Assembly: GCA_003021915.1 (NCBI GenBank)
Contig: PXOY01000012.1
Location: 1 to 14,989, forward strand
Source of the DNA: Parcubacteria group bacterium SW_4_49_11
Lineage (GTDB): Bacteria; Patescibacteriota; Minisyncoccia; SW-4-49-11
Length of the DNA: 14,989 nt
Reading direction: 5' to 3'
The translations under genes were made by a program, and so were the position numbers. Below are positions 13,239 through 14,989 of this stretch, one piece after another (the first letter of the stretch is position 1; every line of letters starts with the position of its first letter). Below the pieces are notes generated by a model, which saw only the letters and a list, made by a program, of their open reading frames with translations, was not told the origin of the DNA and made no database searches.

Positions 13239-14391
13239 ACGAATAATCCGTTACTCGAGAAGTAGGCATATCCTGGGTATACAGTTGCTCCAGGTCATCT
13301 ACAACCCGTTTCCACGAGTATTGCGCCCTTACCACGTTTTGTAACTCTTGGGCGCGTGCTCTCGCCGCCGATGGATCCTGAAACACGTTCTCTAACGCCT
13401 CTTGGAGATCTGTGACGTACCCCGGGCGTACCAGTTCTGCGTGGGACGTAACCACTTCCCGATTTTGGGAGATATCACTCACAATGGCCGGAATTCCCAT
13501 ACCCGTTGCTTCCAGTAACGAAACGGACAGTCCTTCCGACGAAGAAGGAAGCACATACGCCGCCGCGTGCGAAAACAGCTGTTGAAGGGAATCTCCGGAC
13601 TGGTTTCCGACAAAGCGTATAGAGTTTTCCCCCTGGGCTAACTCCTCAAGATGCGCGGCATATTCGGGCGTATCAGCGTGTTCTCCGGCAATAACCAGCG
13701 TATACCGGCCCGCCACAGAACTTTGCTTGAACGCTTGAATAAGCGTATGTACGTGCTTATGAGAAACAAGACGTCCCGCGAACAGTACATACGACCCTTC
13801 CGTCACTCCGAGCGCATGAAGATCATCTGTCTGGGTAGTTGACTCCATTTCTGTTCCGTTCGGAATATACACGCCCTTTTCCTGGCTTCCGAATCGGTCG
13901 AGCATATCTTGAGAAACATATACTACTTGATCTGCGCTGACGCGTCCGCACCACGCACCCAGGCGTAACATAGCGCGCGCAAACGGCCCCCACTTACTGT
14001 GCTCCCAATCCGCGCTATGAAACGTAAATACCACAGTGGGACGGCGGCCAGTAACCAATACCTGGCCCATCAACACTCCCCGTACAAACGGCATAAGCAA
14101 CGCCGGCCCCACCGAATTGACGTGAATGATATCCACTCCGGCCTTACGGAACAATAGATGTCCTACCGAACTGAGGGTATGCGTAATCGTCGCGAAATAT
14201 TTACCGGGCAGATGCCATGTCCGCACACATCGCACCCCTCGATGGTAGGCGCTGTGCGCATACTGTTTACGAGAATAAACAAAAATCTTATGCCCACGCT
14301 CCGCCAGGCGCGCACTTACTTCTTCGACGTAACGTTCTACGCCGCCGGTCAGCGCCGGAATCCCTTTTTGTCCTATAAATGCAATATGCAT
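13228..14391 (-). CDS. GT4-family (GT-B) glycosyltransferase
   Basis: 387 residues. Transfers sugar from a nucleotide-sugar donor to a surface glycan or lipid acceptor. N-terminal acceptor domain: MHIAFIGQKGIPALTGGVER (1-20, glycine-rich loop) and the VDIIHVNSVGPALL segment. C-terminal donor domain: YVLFAGRLVSHKHVHTLIQAF (family pattern GRL...KG), IRFVGNQSG, and the E-x7-E donor site EGLSVSLLEA. No TM helix; likely a peripheral inner-membrane enzyme. Start taken at ATG 14389-14391; an in-frame GTG two codons upstream is the alternative. A strong promoter lies at 14417-14445. It overlaps DUF4012 by 11 nt. Acceptor and sugar are unknown. Confidence 0.93.
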   Translation of the reverse strand: MHIAFIGQKGIPALTGGVERYVEEVSARLAERGHKIFVYSRKQYAHSAYHRGVRCVRTWHLPGKYFATITHTLSSVGHLLFRKAGVDIIHVNSVGPALLMPFVRGVLMGQVLVTGRRPTVVFTFHSADWEHSKWGPFARAMLRLGAWCGRVSADQVVYVSQDMLDRFGSQEKGVYIPNGTEMESTTQTDDLHALGVTEGSYVLFAGRLVSHKHVHTLIQAFKQSSVAGRYTLVIAGEHADTPEYAAHLEELAQGENSIRFVGNQSGDSLQQLFSHAAAYVLPSSSEGLSVSLLEATGMGIPAIVSDISQNREVVTSHAELVRPGYVTDLQEALENVFQDPSAARARAQELQNVVRAQYSWKRVVDDLEQLYTQDMPTSRVTDYSYVA

Positions 14392-14416
14392 ACACACCTA
14401 TTTAAAATAAGGGAGT

Positions 14417-14445
14417 ATGCTATCACATAAAGGCCGTTATGTCAA
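14417..14445 (-). promoter_or_regulatory. Strong promoter of the glycosyltransferase-DUF4012 operon
   Basis: Minus-strand TTGACA (14440-14445, consensus), 17-bp spacer, TAGCAT (14417-14422). Start near 14410; leader about 19 nt with AGGTG just upstream of the ATG. It directly follows the T-tract of the pilin terminator. Confidence 0.7.
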
Positions 14446-14489
14446 TAAAATAAAACTCTCTGAGGTCTTTTTTTGACACTCAGAGAGTT
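14446..14489 (-). terminator. Intrinsic terminator of the pilin-like gene
   Basis: Perfect 11-bp stem AACTCTCTGAG (14479-14489) / CTCAGAGAGTT (14454-14464), extended by GTC/GAC around an A7 loop, then TTTTATTTTATT on the minus strand. It separates the pilin unit from the glycosyltransferase promoter. Confidence 0.8.
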
Positions 14490-14520
14490 ATGACAATGGA
14501 TTCCGAAGCGGGATCGGAGG

Positions 14521-14989
14521 TTAGCGAGTAACCGAGATGACGCTTGTTCGATTGGTATTGCTTTGCTCAGTTAAGGGCGCTTCTACCGTCATACGATCAC
14601 TGCCACCACTGCGCGAGATCGTGTATCCCGAACATCCGTGTCCTTCTTCTTGCGGATCAACCGGGATGTCAGCTAGATACTTGTCCGTGATAGATCCTCC
14701 TTCTGTATTTCCACTGTTCGCTCCTGCGCCGAGCTCGACACTTCCGCTTACACTGCCACTGTAGGACGTGGACACTTCATCACAGTCGTCTGCATCCGTA
14801 CTGTCATCTTTTTCAATCGCGTAAGCGTTGCCGTCATTGGGAATAATTGGCTCTCCGGCAATTTCCCCGTTGTTATCAATATTATATTGGTAAACTCCGT
14901 CCAAAATCGCGTTCACTTCGGAGTCTCGTTCGCTGTTACGCACTTTGGCGAGTTGACGATTCGGGTTAATCGCCACGATGACGATCGCC
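14521..14989 (-). CDS. Type IV pilin-like protein, N-terminus cut by window edge
   Basis: The frame is open through the right edge: the visible part begins AIVIVAINPNRQLAKVRNSERDSEVNAIL, the end of a type IV pilin N-terminal helix and the amphipathic segment after it; the GFTLIE cleavage motif would lie outside the window. A valine GTG at 14974-14976 is in-frame but inside the helix, so it is not the start. The globular part (about 155 visible residues) is acidic and Ser/Gly-rich (about 75-105) with two cysteines (DDCDEV and HGCSGY) that may form the disulfide common in pilin C-terminal regions. LADIPVDPQEEG is the typical motif near the end of such pseudopilins. Probably exported by the type IV pilus machinery; subunit type (major or minor) cannot be told. 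Confidence 0.8.
   Translation of the reverse strand, partial: AIVIVAINPNRQLAKVRNSERDSEVNAILDGVYQYNIDNNGEIAGEPIIPNDGNAYAIEKDDSTDADDCDEVSTSYSGSVSGSVELGAGANSGNTEGGSITDKYLADIPVDPQEEGHGCSGYTISRSGGSDRMTVEAPLTEQSNTNRTSVISVTR

Overview
The window most likely comes from a Patescibacteria (Candidate Phyla Radiation) genome close to Parcubacteria. This is inferred from gene content, not from any search. The indicators are a DUF4012 membrane protein beside a family-4 glycosyltransferase, a type IV pilin ending in the 'AINPNRQ' style, an RNHCP protein behind rpoD, a lysine-rich Cys-poor DnaG, small compact genes and weak or absent Shine-Dalgarno sites. Base composition looks close to 50% GC. UGA behaves as a stop (miaA ends in it).

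Layout. 1-448 (-): 5' part of a membrane-anchored beta-propeller-repeat protein. 449-837: intergenic DNA with repeats. 838-1179 (-): GNAT acetyltransferase. 1240-4377 (-): dnaG - rpoD - RNHCP operon with an RNA-like leader. 4378-4765: intergenic DNA with the leader element, a long inverted repeat and a heptamer array. 4766-5770 (-): ferredoxin, NifU-like protein and ribosomal protein L21. 5873-6784 (+): miaA, overlapping tail-to-tail a frame-broken SIS sugar-phosphate isomerase gene (6776-7727, -). 7880-11689 (+): khpA, trmD, a two-TM protein, tRNA-Arg(GCG) and recG. 11690-11957: second repeat-rich intergenic stretch. 11958-14391 (-): DUF4012 protein and glycosyltransferase, overlapping by 11 nt. 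14521-14989 (-): type IV pilin-like protein running off the right edge.

Most of the window is housekeeping: replication initiation (dnaG), transcription (rpoD), translation and tRNA modification (rplU, miaA, trmD, khpA, tRNA-Arg), recombination repair (recG) and Fe-S metabolism. The two ends carry surface functions (propeller, pilin, glycosyltransferase, DUF4012).

No clear new multi-gene system is visible. The best leads are: (i) a repeated two/three-hairpin element, one copy touching the dnaG start codon, whose stems are kept by compensatory changes between copies; (ii) degenerate 7-nt-period arrays in intergenic DNA, two of them starting right at a stop codon; (iii) frame breaks in two important genes, rpoD and the SIS isomerase, both of the same sense (+1) and both first-frame ORFs ending at UGA-AGA; (iv) a DnaG whose zinc-ribbon ligands are all replaced.
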